Assembly (NCBI GenBank): GCA_963930655.1
Contig: OZ005618.1
Coordinates: 19,123,001 to 19,187,000 of the forward strand
Reading direction: 5' to 3'
DNA from: Myrica gale
Taxonomy: Eukaryota > Streptophyta > Magnoliopsida > Fagales > Myricaceae
DNA: 64,000 bases
Notes under the pieces: generated by a model
Told to the model about the DNA's origin: nothing
The model's database searches: none
Seen by the model: the letters and a program-made list of their open reading frames with translations, nothing else
Part shown: positions 9,183 to 19,634 of the stretch, one piece after another
Layout: the number at the start of each line of letters is the position of its first letter
How positions within the stretch are numbered: the stretch's first letter is position 1
Position numbers and translations under genes: made by a program

Positions 9183-11816
9183 CTATAGGGGAACGACAGT
9201 GAGGCTTGAATGGAGAGAGCTGAAACGAGAGCCCGAGAGGGGCTTGTTGAAGATTTCGGTGAGCTGGTCTTTACTACGAAGAAAAGAAACAATTAAGGTG
9301 CTATTGGCAACACAATCAAGAACAAAGTGAAAGTCGATATCAATGTGCTTCATTCTAGAATGTGGAATAGGGTTAACAAAGAGGTACTTAGGGCTGAAAA
9401 CCGAAAATGCGGTCCTGTTTTCGGACCGCAATGCGGTCCGGACAGCATTTCCGGTTCCCTTATATTAAAGGATCGGACTGCACCACTTATAAGTGGTCCG
9501 GTCCGGTCTTGTGAAATACGGTCTGGTCTGGACCACTTAAGTGGTCCAGACCGGATTTGATTTTTTTTTTAAAAAAAAATTCCGCAGAAAGCACTGCGCA
9601 GTGCTACTGCGTTCTGCACAGTAGCCTCTGCGCAGTGCTACAGCTTTCTGCGCAGTAGCCTCTGCACTGCGCAGTACTACTGCTTTGTGCGCATAAATGT
9701 TTTTAAAAAAATTATTTTTTTAATGATTCTCACGAGTCACGTGAAGACGATTCAAATGTTTCGTTATTATTGCTTTTACTGCGCAGTGCTTCTACTTTGT
9801 GCGCATAAATGTTTTTTAAAAAATTATTTTTTTAATGATTCTCATGAGTCACGTGAAGACGATTCAAATGTTTCGTTATTATGTCTTTTTATTATATTAA
9901 AAAAATTAAAAATATATATATTTATTAAATGCAGTCCGGACCGTATATCAAAAATGTATAAACCGGACTGGACCGCATTTTAACAAATAGGACTGGACCG
10001 GACAGCAAATCTGGGCCGATTTTCCGGTCCGGTCCGGTCTGCGGTCCGATTTTGTTCAGCCCTAGAGGTACTAGCCTCCAAATTATTACACCAGAGAGTA
10101 GGAGAGTTAAACACCAAGCTCATGAAGCAGAGACTGGACCTAAAGAAGTTTGACGATAGTATTGGCAACAATCTTATATTAAGCTTTAGTGCTGGAACAA
10201 CAGACAATGGGTTGTTTGCGGGAGCTCCAAGAGATAAAAGTGGAGCCAAAAAAGACACAGTTACCTCTAGTGCTCCGACGGTTGTTTGGGCACCCTGCCC
10301 AATCTACATCGGAGAAAGCAGTGAGACAAAAGAGAGAGGAAGGCCGAATGTAGAGGCTATAGTGAAAGGTGTGACGAAGGTAGCGAAGAATTCATTTCAC
10401 CGCTTGCCAATGGGGAATGCTAGGAGCATGCATATGTTGGCATACGTTTCTTATTGCGAAGGCAAGATCTGGACGGGTGAATGAGAGATACTGTATACGA
10501 CAAAAAAGGCCACGATATTCAATGGGGTTTCATAAGGGTTTACAAGAGTGGTAGAGAGCTTTGTAGACGTTGCAAGGGGAGAAGCAATGGGTTTGGAGGA
10601 AGACATACCAACCTGATGAAGATAAAAAATGTACTTCTTTTCTGAAAAGATTGTAAATGTTTATTTTAGTTGGCATAAAACTTTGTGATTATCTTGAATT
10701 TGTGATAAATTATTTAGATTTATCTCTTCTTGGTGTATTGATTTAATCCGCATAAATCTTGATAGAGATTTATTGTTCTTGAAGTTACTAATTTGCTTGT
10801 AAGAATGTTGAGTAAATTTTTAAGAGAGAAAAATTTGGAAGAACCTATTCACTCCCTCCTCTCTAGGTTCGGCTCCTTATATATTGAATTTTAAACCTCA
10901 TTGTTCAAAGATGATGTCATTTTGAAGTGTGATGAACTTCTATACTAAGGAAATATGAGAGGGAGTTGAGGTCCTTACTAGTAAAGTCCTTGTTGAGCGT
11001 AATAAGCTGAGTGATGGCAGATGGGTTGGAGCCAATAACCACAATATCATCTACATACACCAGGACATAGAGTGTAAGAGTCTGTCGGAGATAAATCAAT
11101 AGAGAAGAGTCAGACCAAGAAGCTTGGAAGCCAAATTCGAGAAGACGTGAACTGAGACAAGAGAATTAAGCACGAGGGGCCTGTTTGAGACCGTAGAGGA
11201 CCTTCTGTAACTTGCAAATATGGGAAGGGAAATTCGGATGAGATAATCCAAATAGGCCATTTAGAGGAGACAACAATGGTGAGAACCATACAGACAGTTG
11301 TGGGTTTAACCACAGGGCTGAAATTCTTACTGGAATAAACCCCAGCAAGCTGATGATACCCTTTGGAAACTAAGCGGGCCTTGCACCATTAAAGAGAGCC
11401 GTCGGTATGATGCTTAGTTTTGAAGATCCACCTACAACCAATAACATTGTTAGAATAGGAGGGGGAACAAGAGTCTAAGTATTATTTTGGATAAAAACAT
11501 GAAACTCAAGGTTCATAGCATGGTGCCACTCAAAAAATTTCATTGCCTCAATGACAAAGGAAGAGGATTCGGGAATAGAGACAGGCACGACAAGGCTAAT
11601 GTGATAAGCAAGGGGTTGGGGCCATGGTATGGTACCATCAGTGTGAACCTTTGGGCAGTAAATATTATCACTGGACCGAGTATGTATACAAGGAGGAGAA
11701 GCTGGTTCAAAGAAGGAGAAGGCCCAGGTGTAAGAGTCGAAATTGATGTAAAATCGGTATAGTTGGGTTGAGCTAGAGACAGGAGATCCAAATAAAATAG
11801 GTGGACTAGAAATAAA
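9183..11816 (-). pseudogene. Copia reverse transcriptase and RNase H region
   Basis: Minus-strand blocks of the copia pol appear in order but in shifting frames. Near 11600-11480: SSFVIEAMKFFEWHHAMN, the start of RVT_2. Near 11210-11166: [14 protein letters not shown]. Near 11070: YVLVYVDDIVV with the YVDD polymerase motif. Near 10580-10540: GMSSSKPIASPLATSTKLST. Near 10300: a remnant of the SDADWAG motif. At 9370-9250: NPIPHSRMKHIDIDFHFV and then SKDQLTEIFNKPLS, the end of RNase H. The chain is cut by the hAT element and by about 280 bp of unrelated sequence at 10635-10915. The YVDD motif is intact but the frame is not, so no enzyme can be made. Confidence 0.8.
9389..10064. mobile_element. 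Non-autonomous hAT element
   Basis: A 676-bp element starting TAGGGCTGAAAACCG and ending TTTTGTTCAGCCCTA, flanked by perfect 8-bp duplications GAGGTACT (9381-9388 and 10065-10072). The TIR form and 8-bp duplication are typical of hAT/Ac elements. Subterminal GGTCCGGTCCGG-type repeats lie at both ends. Inside are two direct copies of about 84 bp (9688-9770 and 9799-9882) and CTGCGCAGTGCTACTG repeats. No transposase is encoded. Confidence 0.88.
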
Positions 11817-13882
11817 GGGTTTGGATTCAGTCCAGACACATCTAGACACACGGTCTAGACTGAATCCAAACTCATCTAACACCTCATAGGTCTGCACCTT
11901 ATTTAATGAGGCCTGAGAGGCGTTGGCTCGGTTGGCTTCTCGTGGAGCCGATCAGGCACGCATCAGTAGCATTTTTCTCTCTCTTTAGCCGGACTGGTCA
12001 GACCACTAAACAAGTTGTGTGACTAGTTCTTCGATCAATTCAACTGGACAATGAGTTTTTTATTTTATTTTGGGTTAGTGTCCATTTTAGTCTCTAGGTT
12101 TTATGTCATTTATCAAATTAGTCCTTGGGTTTCAATTTTGATCAAATCAGTCCTTGGGTTATTTTCATTGATCGATTTAGTCCTTCCGTCCAATTCCGTC
12201 TCCCCGTGCACAGTCAGCTAACGGAGTGCCACGTTACTACCAATCATATCACGACACGTGTCCTTTTTTGAAAAAAAACGAGGGAGGCAGACTCCCTCGC
12301 GCGACGAGGGGAGCCTGTCGCCTCCCCGTCGCCGGGGAGGGCTGCTCCCCCGCGTGGCCACCCCCGCCGCTTCCCTGCTCATGGGTGGCCGGAAGCAGCC
12401 CTCCCCAGCGACGGGGAGCCCAGTCGCGCGAGGGAGTCTGCCTCCCTCGTTTTTTTTCAAAAAAGGACACGTGTCGCGATATGATTGGGAGTGATGTGGC
12501 AGTCCGTTAGCTGACTGTGGACAGGGAGACGAAATTGGACGGAAGGACTAAATTGATCAATGAAAATAACCCAAGGACTGATTTGATCAAAATTGAAACC
12601 CAAGGACTAGTTTGATAAATGGCATAAAACCTAGGGACTAAAATGGACATTAACCCTTTTATTTTCTTTCCAAATCCTCCATTTCAAACATCAACTTCTA
12701 AATCCTAGCTTCTAAATCCCCCAAATCCAACTCCCCTCTTTCTTATTGCCAAAGTTGCTCTTTTTTTTGTTACTGAGAGACCTTAGGAAAATAAGAAATA
12801 GCATGTAGGTCACGGCCCAAACACATACTTATTATATGTCGTGATTTCGTTAAGTACATGTAATCCATATAAAAAATGTTAAGAGTTTTGGAAAGCCGAT
12901 GTTTTGAAATACTACACGGCCCAAATGCTACTCGTGTATGTGATGCTAATGTTTGAAATTTAGGAAAGTCGATGTTTTAAAGAAATGCTTTAAGCGTTGA
13001 TGAATTAAAGAAATTTGGGAAGTCGATGTTTTAAAGTTGTTTCATCATTTCACTTAGAAGTTAGAATAACTTTGTAAAATAGTCGAAATACAGGAGTGCA
13101 CTTTGAAGATGTTATGAATGGTATTGAATTTGACTTTTAATGTCTAAAGAAGATGTTACAAGCATAAAGGAAGAGAATATGACAAGGATGAACACTCTAA
13201 AGGCATATCTTCTGGTGAATCCAGATGCTTATGTATGAAATTTAGAGAGAAAAAAATTACTTATGATAGCCCTGATAAGTATGTTATTCGTATCTAATAT
13301 AACATTAATATAAGAATATTGATGTCATAAATAGGTTCCCTTGGAGATGTGATGCAATATTTTTATTGTTAGCGAGACAAAATTCTGCTTGTTTGATAAA
13401 TTTGTAAGCTCTCCCTTAACAAAAATAGACGAACTTTATTTTTTCCTTCTTATTTTAGTTTAAATAGAAAAACTTTCTATCTCAATTAATTATGCGGTTA
13501 GACCACTAGTTTTGTGACTACTATTTTTTACATCAATGATGCAGTCCAACCACTAATGTTTGGTGAACTAATTTTTTCTCTGATGATGTGGTCAGACTAT
13601 TATTTTTACCTTAATAATGAGGTCAAAAGTGTGTTCCAATTGTACCAGTCAGAGAACTGGTTGCACAACTTGTTTAGTGGTCTGACCAGTGCGGCTAAAG
13701 AGAGAGAAAAAAGGTATTGATGCCAGCTTGGTCTGCTCCACGAGGAGCACAGCCGAGCCAATGTCTCACAAGCCTCATTAAATGAGGTAAAGACCTGTGA
13801 GACGTTAAATGAGTTTGGATTCAATTCAGAACGTGGGTCTGGATGCTTCTGGACCAGTACGATCATGACTGAATCCAAACCC
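11817..13882. mobile_element. Mutator-like element with long terminal inverted repeats
   Basis: The left end GGGTTTGGATTCAG (11817) and right end CTGAATCCAAACCC (13882) are inverted, and homology extends inward about 250 bp (11817-12060 against 13630-13882). The flanks AGAAATAAA (11808-11816) and AGAAATATA (13883-13891) form a 9-bp duplication with one mismatch. Removing the element joins the two halves of the copia pol. The interior has no coding region. It contains a palindromic MITE (12072-12656), and near the right end short diverged repeats around GGTCAGACCACTA. Confidence 0.8.
12072..12656. mobile_element. Fully palindromic Mutator-type MITE with GC-rich core
   Basis: This 585-bp element starts GGGTTAGTGTCCATTTTAG and ends CTAAAATGGACATTAACCC. 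The two halves are inverted copies almost to the centre. Perfect 9-bp duplications TTTTATTTT flank it (12063-12071 and 12657-12665). The core at 12280-12450 is very GC-rich (GCCTCCCCGTCGCCGGGG) within AT-rich surroundings. The 60 to 94-codon open frames on both strands are mirror images caused by the palindrome and are not genes. Confidence 0.88.
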
Positions 13883-13891
13883 AGAAATATA

Positions 13892-15042
13892 AGCAAGAGT
13901 CGTGTGCAAAGGGAGGAATAAAGATAGAGGGAGGAGGGCAAGTAAAGGAAAGTTGGGGACATGTGGAGTGATTTGGATGTTCGTATGGAAAGGAGGTCTC
14001 ATCAAAGATAACATGGGGAGTGATTTATGTCCAATATGTATATGAAGGAAAATGAACCCCTTATGATGGGAGCTGTATCCCATGAAGACACACAGCAAAG
14101 AACGATCCTGAAACTTATGTCGTGTATAGGGCCAGAGATGAGGCTAACATGCACAGCCAAAAGTCCTTAAAGAGAGACAGATAGGGTGTTTGTGGTGGTG
14201 AAGGAAGAAAGGGGACCAATTATTTAAAGATGGCTCGGGAATGGGGCTAATAAGATATACAGCAGTGCTGAAAGCTTCAGGCCAGAAGGAGCGAGGTACA
14301 GATGAGTGAAAAAGAAGTGCAACACCTGTTTCAACTATATGACGGTGTTTTCTCTCAGTTGTGCCATTTTGTTGAGGTACATGAGGACAAGATATGTGAT
14401 GTAAAATACCATTAGTCTTGAAGTAATTTTGTACATATTGGAATTCATTACCCCAGTCATATTGAACACATTTAATTTTGGAGTCAAAGAGATTCTTAAT
14501 TAATTGTTGAAATTGTAAAAACACAACATGAACATCAAATTTAAGTTTAAGAGTATACAACCAAGTAAACTGATTGTAATCGTCTACAAAGACTACATAA
14601 TAACGAAAACCAGAAGTTGACAAAATGGGAGAGGGACCCCATAAATCGGTATACAAAATTTGAAGGGGTGCAGTGGACCGAATATGAGAGGTGGTGAGCG
14701 GCAATGGCTCTTTGCAAGACGATAGATCGAATAGACACTAGGTCGAGAGGAAGAGAAAGACAACTGAAACTGACCGAGAATGGAGTGTACCACTCAAAAA
14801 GAAGGATGACCAAAGTGATGATGTCATTGAGAGATGGAGGTTTGTTCACCCACAAACACAGCGAGAGGAGTAGGAGAAGGGAAAACGTACATACGGCTCT
14901 TAGTGGGGCCACGAAGAAGAATATTTTGAGTGTTGGTATCCTTCACAACAAAGAAATCAATGTGAAACTTAAGGAACAGAGAATTATCACAACAGAATTG
15001 ACGAACAGAGACAAGGTTCTTCGTGAGAGAGTGAACATGCAA
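13892..15042 (-). pseudogene. Copia integrase region
   Basis: On the minus strand, 15042-14824 reads HSLTKNLVSVRQFCCDNSLF and then NTQNILLRGPTK, the zinc-binding pre-integrase region. 14704-14144 is an uninterrupted 186-codon frame with LYTDLWGPS, KCVQYDWGNEF and QQNGTTERKHRHIVE, giving the D, D and E of the DDE integrase core. Near 14090 CVFMGYSSHHKG marks the end of the integrase in copia. The catalytic triad is intact in this frame, but frameshifts separate it from protease and reverse transcriptase. The Mutator-like element cuts in just downstream. Confidence 0.85.
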
Positions 15043-15156
15043 GAGATTTTGTAAAGTTAACAGACGAGAGGACGATGAAAGAACAAAATCACCAATATTG
15101 TTAATAGGAAGACCAGAGCCATCATCAATCTTGACTTGATCATCACAAGAGTAAGA

Positions 15157-16163
15157 CTAGGGATTGATAGAGAGGTCGTGAAAGTCAGCAGTCATGTGAT
15201 TCATAGCAGCATTATCAGGATACCGCGAAGCATCAGGAGACTGGTGTGGAAGAGAGGTGTAGTAAGCTGATACGGAAGCTGGAGTAGAAGCCTGGAAAAA
15301 GTAATTGAACCTATTGTAGTAGACGAGTTCTGTATGGTTGGGCTTAGAACAAACTTGGTAGACTGGGCGAGAGTAAAAAAAATCATTTTGACCATCGTGA
15401 GAGCGACCACGGGAGCCACGGTAACCACAGCCCTGCTGAGGAGAGAACTGGCTAGCGTTCTGGGGAGATAGGTTTTTGGTTGAGACATTCATAAAGATAT
15501 CAAAGGAAGAGGTAGAGGTAGTTTGTTGGTGTGATAGGCGAGCCTCATGAGTGAGAAGAAAATCATAGACTTCTTCAGAAAACAGAGGATCCAACCGAGT
15601 AGTGAGGGAAGTGGGAAGACAAACTAAAAGAAAAGTAGTAAACTCAGAGACAGAAAGAGATTTCCCAACTGCAGCTAACATGTAACAAGAAATTTTGCTT
15701 TGTGATAACAGTCAAAAATAGAATCGGTGTTCTTTTTTAGAGTAGTTAACTGATATTGAAGGTGTATGAGGCGGGCCTGAGACTGAGTGGAAAAGAGGCT
15801 CTCAAGAGCAGTCCAAGCAACACGAGAGGTGTGATGCCCAATAACTTGAGTAATGAGGGGCTTAAATAAGGAGGAGATAATGGCACTGAGGATGAGTTGA
15901 TCCTATTGATGCCAAGAAATGAAATTTGGGTCTCGGGTAGTATTATCAGGAAGAAAAGCAGTAGGTTGTGGAATGGTTCCATCAATGTAGTCGTAGAGGC
16001 GCTGGCCATGGAAATAAGGGAGAATTTGGGTTCTCTAGAGAAGGTTGTTGTCATAAGTGAGCTTAACAGTTACGAGATGGGGTAGATTTGTAAGGGTTGG
16101 GTTGAAAGAAGAGGAAGCGGTGGAAACGGGTGTTATCGAAACAAGGGGTGCTTCAGACGCCAT
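15157..16163 (-). pseudogene. Copia gag and protease start
   Basis: Minus-strand translation can start at ATG 16163 (MASEAPLVSITPVST), about 20 bases inside the primer-binding site. An in-frame stop occurs after DNTTRDPNFISWHQ near 15905, where WHxxDQLILSAI is the conserved gag (UBN2-type) motif. A second open part, 15681-15157, ends with a degenerate zinc knuckle: YQVCSKPNHTELVYY keeps C, C and H but has Y for the last C. Next is YPDNAAMNHMT, where the protease normally has DSGA; here it is DNAA, so the active-site loop is altered. Non-functional. Confidence 0.8.
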
Positions 16164-16182
16164 GGACGTTGGTCCTATTCAG

Positions 16183-16194
16183 GCTTCGATACCA
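16183..16194 (-). other. Primer-binding site of the copia element
   Basis: The minus strand reads TGGTATCGAAGC, close to the TGGTATCAGAGC commonly complementary to the initiator Met-tRNA 3' end in plant copia elements. It lies next to the inner edge of the 5' LTR, as required for minus-strand priming. Confidence 0.65.
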
Positions 16195-16200
16195 TGATAG

Positions 16201-16670
16201 TGTAAAAAATTTAGGGTTAAATGCATCCCATACCCCTGTGGTATTCGAGAATTGCAAATACCCCTGAGGTAAACAAAGTCATTTTCATACCCCTGAGGTA
16301 AATATCAAGGTCACAATATGCCCCTCCGTTAATGTGCCGTTTGAAACACTAACGGTAAATGCTGACGTGACAAAAATAGACACGTCAGCACCAATCAGAT
16401 GATGACACGTCATCGCTCAGGGGCATATTTGCAATTCGCGAATACCACGGGGGCATGTGATGCATTTTAGGGAGCATATACAATGTCATGCAATATATAG
16501 GGAGCCTAACAATCCTATATTCGCAGAGGCATATTTGTGTACAGAGAGAGTTTGTTATAACAAAAGAATCTTCGAGGAAGGCTATAGAGCATTCTGGAGT
16601 CTGCTAAGCTGGAATGAGTGACGAGCTACACTGAGGTGGAGTCTTCGTGTCAGCTGCCCATGATTCAACG
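16201..16670 (-). repeat. 5' LTR of the copia element, interrupted by a MITE
   Basis: LTR parts are 16201-16211 and 16473-16670. The second part matches the 3' LTR closely (CTTCGAGGAAGGCTATAGAG against CTTCGAGGAAGGTTGTAGAG). A stretch present in the 3' LTR (about 7381-7398) is missing at the MITE insertion site, so a small deletion came with or after insertion. Confidence 0.65.
16212..16472. mobile_element. MITE in the copia 5' LTR
   Basis: Inverted terminal repeats of about 52 bp: TTAAATGCATCCCATACCCC at the left and GGGGGCATGTGATGCATTTTA at the right, including the shared GTGGTATTCG and GAATTGCAAATA blocks. The interior has no coding sequence. Target duplication is unclear (possibly GGG on both sides), so I do not assign a superfamily. 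Confidence 0.65.
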
Positions 16671-16689
16671 ACAAACAACTGAAAATAGT

Positions 16690-16860
16690 GGTGCGCTCTT
16701 CAGGGGATCGGAAGCCAATCACTTCTTTCGAAGGAGACTACAAATGGTGTTTTTATTATTCGTAGTGCTTGGCAAGTAATTCGAACTAGGTTTTCAAAGG
16801 TCAATTATGTTGGTGTCGTTTGGTCTGGCATAATTAGTGAGTGTCTAGTAAGTTGTCTAT
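16690..16860 (+). pseudogene. LINE zinc-binding (zf-RVT-like) fragment
   Basis: The plus strand reads NGVFIIRSAWQVIRTRFSKV and then NYVGVVWSGIIS. This resembles the GVFSVKSAW...KVxWxxLVW start of the zf-RVT domain that follows reverse transcriptase in plant LINEs. It is short and has stops on both sides. It is opposite in strand to the RNase H relic at 6890-7260, so the two are not simply one LINE split by the copia insertion. Confidence 0.4.
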
Positions 16861-19124
16861 GGGCATACTATTAAGGACATGTAACAAGGAAGATTCTCCT
16901 CAGCGAAACACATCAACTACATTAAACTGATCATTCTCCGCCCATATGGGATACAACCCTCGATCAGGATATCACTCAATTCTTTAACTATTTTTAGAGA
17001 TGACAATTAACAGATTGTGCGGGGAATTGATTCTGCTTTAACTAAGTCATTGTTTTTCTCTTCTAATCAAACAAAGCCCGTCTAATTCTAAGTGAGAAAT
17101 ATTTTTACCCAAATTCTTTCTATGCTAACTCTTCATGAGTGTTCTAAGTCTAATATGTCTAGATTAGAAATGATCAAAGTCTTACCATAGAATATAGCTC
17201 AAACCTTTGATTTATATTTTATAAGTTTTTAGCTTGAACATTCAAAGCTCGTATGATCGTTATCTTGGTACGTTGAGGATGTTGTAATGCAGTTTTCAAT
17301 CTTATCATATGATCTCATGGTCTAGTCCTGAAAAGCAACAGTTTTGCTCTCATTAGGATAGATTAATTAAGCTCAAAAGCTTCTAAGGACTCAACCAAAT
17401 CCTCAATCTTGAGAGAGGATCAACAATATTGTTACTTTCAGGGATGGAGTTACGGGGGCCATCTCAACCCAGGTCCCCAAAACTTATTAAGAAAATCTTT
17501 GTCCCTTTAACAATTTTTTTAATGATTTTTCTTATGTTTTGTTTTTGTAAAACGTGCCCCTTAAAGTTCAATCCTTACTTCGTCCATCGTTACTTTTTGG
17601 AACAAACAATGTCTAGAGGGGGTATCCAACACTTTCCTAACGATTGTGTTTTGAAACTTTCCCATTTTTTAATTCTAAGTTTGAAATATTTTTACCCATT
17701 TTTAGGCGCATGGTTCTATGTTCAATTTTTCACATAAATAAAATCGATTATTAAAATAGGAAGCTAGGAAGTGGACCGTCCAGACTTCTCAGAATTTACT
17801 CGTGATTAAGGTCTTGCAGTGCGTTAAGCTAAGCTCGATCAGGTCCGTTTGAACTTTGAACCCAGTCTACAAGGGGCAAAGGGATTCCCTCGTTGCTACA
17901 TTTTTGAAACCTTAGGGAAAAGATGTGCACTACATTTTAACTGGGGCTCTCCCTGACCTCTTCCGCATCTGGTACGTTTTCCTTCGTCTCCCTCCCTCGC
18001 AGTACACCTCAGTGGACCCGAAAAGACCTTAAACGTGCATAAAATACGCCCCAGCAGCGAAACCAAACGCATGCACATGCGCGCGCACACAGAAAATTAA
18101 GAAACTGTCAGCAAATCCAATTTACTCTTCTTTCTTCTTCTTTTTTGCTGAATAAATCCAAATTACTCGAATGGGATCTGATATGATGCAGGCCATGCAG
18201 TAAATCTTTCTATTATATAACTAAAGGAGAGGGGGGAGATGTGATAAGAAGTGGTCCTTCCACTTGTGCCACCACACATCCAGTGAAACCCCCAGTCTTT
18301 ATTGCTTTTGGCACCACTAGATGAAATTCAATTTTAATGATATTTGTCAATAATTCTGTTTTCCAGCCATGTGAACCCCATAGTAGGCCTCAATTCATTT
18401 CCACTTTTGAAGCAGAGCATATTAAAGAAGTGTCAAAACTGGAAACAGAGTGACGTCCAGAACTGCATTTTCTGTGAGCTATTTCATATAAATGTTTCTT
18501 CCTCCTTAATGGAACTTTGACCAGGTTGTCTCCCCCCACCTTCCACCTCCCACCCACCCACCACTCCATTTCTATGTAGGCTTACCTAGTTCATAGCAGG
18601 CACTTAACAATCGGCATTTCTTCTAAGGTGGTGTCACTTCACCATTCTGCAGCTTCATCTAACTTTTAGAAATATTAGTGTCTCCTCTCGTAAGATTCTG
18701 TGTCTTAATCTTCAGACCAAAACATAGGTTTTGGAAAAGCACTCATCAACTCCATTATTTGTTGGCTTGCTTTTTGTTTCTGTCTTTTAGGGATGTAAGG
18801 ATCCGAAGTGAGAGGAAAGCCGGAGATGCCTCCACAATCTACTCTGACACTATCCGAGGAAGCATCAAAATGGATATCGTTTTATAAGTAATTACCAGCA
18901 CGATCATGGAATATTATCACATTATCGTGCATCAGAAGCAAGTCATATACACCAAAGCATAAGATGCATCCAATAAGAAGTCAAATCATCAAAAGGAACA
19001 CTTTTTGGTACTAATGTGGAGTAGGTGAAAGTAATTACAAGAGCATATCCTATTATTCTGTCAAGGATGAAGCAATTGTGTTACAGCTTTAAGGAAGTTT
19101 TTCAGCTTGGGGAATCTTCGCTTA
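16861..19124. other. Intergenic DNA with one possible small repeat
   Basis: No coding region is supported. At about 17440-17596 the sequence starts CAGGGATGGAGTTACGGGGG and ends ACTTCGTCCATCG, the layout of small plant elements with 'CAGGGGCGGAGCC'-type ends; its inverted repeats are imperfect and the call is weak. 18110-18150 is CT-rich. The rest shows no terminal repeats or conserved protein blocks. Confidence 0.4.
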
Positions 19125-19394
19125 TAGTTCCCAAACTATCACCCAAATGTCATTTACCGGTCTGAATTACAAATTTCATCCCATCTAACCCTCAAACTAC
19201 CAAAATGCATCAATATTCTATCTAGTACAATCCTACAATTGAAATATGCTAAAAATAGATTATGTGGCACAATATCAACGGTTGGATCTTATGACAGGGT
19301 GAACATTGATGCATTTTCGTAGTTTGGAGGCCAAATATAATGAAAATTGAAGTTCAGACTGATAAGTGACATTTGGATGATAATTTGAGTGCTA
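19125..19394. mobile_element. MITE downstream of the BASS4-like gene
   Basis: Ends are inverted: TAGTTCCCAAACTATCACCC at the left against a right end whose complement starts TAGCACTCAAATTATCATCC. A second inner pair matches (CCAAAATGCATCAATATTC and GAACATTGATGCATTTTCG). The element is about 270 bp, non-coding, and lies some 240 bp past the BASS4 stop codon, possibly in its 3' UTR or just beyond. No clear target duplication. Confidence 0.55.
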
Positions 19395-19634
19395 AAACTT
19401 AATGTTTCCAATTTCAGCTTCTATAGACGTGTAAGACACCAGAAGCAGACCTGATACATTTATTCCCAATTAGATCACAAATGGCAAAACCTGGAGACAT
19501 CAGCACAGTTAAATACACTAATCTGGCAATTTCACTGTTTTCTCTGTTAATTTAATTTACACTTGTACATAACTATTAATATGAGATCAATGCTGAAAAG
19601 TACAGCAAATTTGCAAATGCTCTTCAACTGAGTG

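Larger units (their letters stand above)
7367..16670 (-). mobile_element. Ty1/copia LTR retrotransposon, degenerate, with nested insertions
   Basis: Read on the minus strand the order is 5' LTR (16670-16201), primer-binding site, gag, protease, integrase, reverse transcriptase, RNase H, polypurine tract and 3' LTR (9165-7367), which is the copia gene order. The two LTRs share long matches, for example 7405-7530 with 16485-16597, and 9112-9165 with 16617-16670. The element is broken by a truncated CACTA (7531-9089), a hAT element (9389-10064), a Mutator-like element (11817-13882), a MITE in the 5' LTR, and an unexplained segment of about 280 bp at 10635-10915 within the reverse-transcriptase and RNase H part. 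Reading frames carry many stops. No clear 5-bp target duplication remains. Confidence 0.85.

Noticed and set aside
12218..12510. Six overlapping 60 to 94-codon frames on both strands
   Set aside because: They are mirror images produced by the GC-rich palindrome of the MITE and have no independent coding evidence.
17429..17737. 102-codon hydrophobic frame
   Set aside because: It lies over a probable small transposon relic, and its hydrophobic character comes from T-rich DNA.
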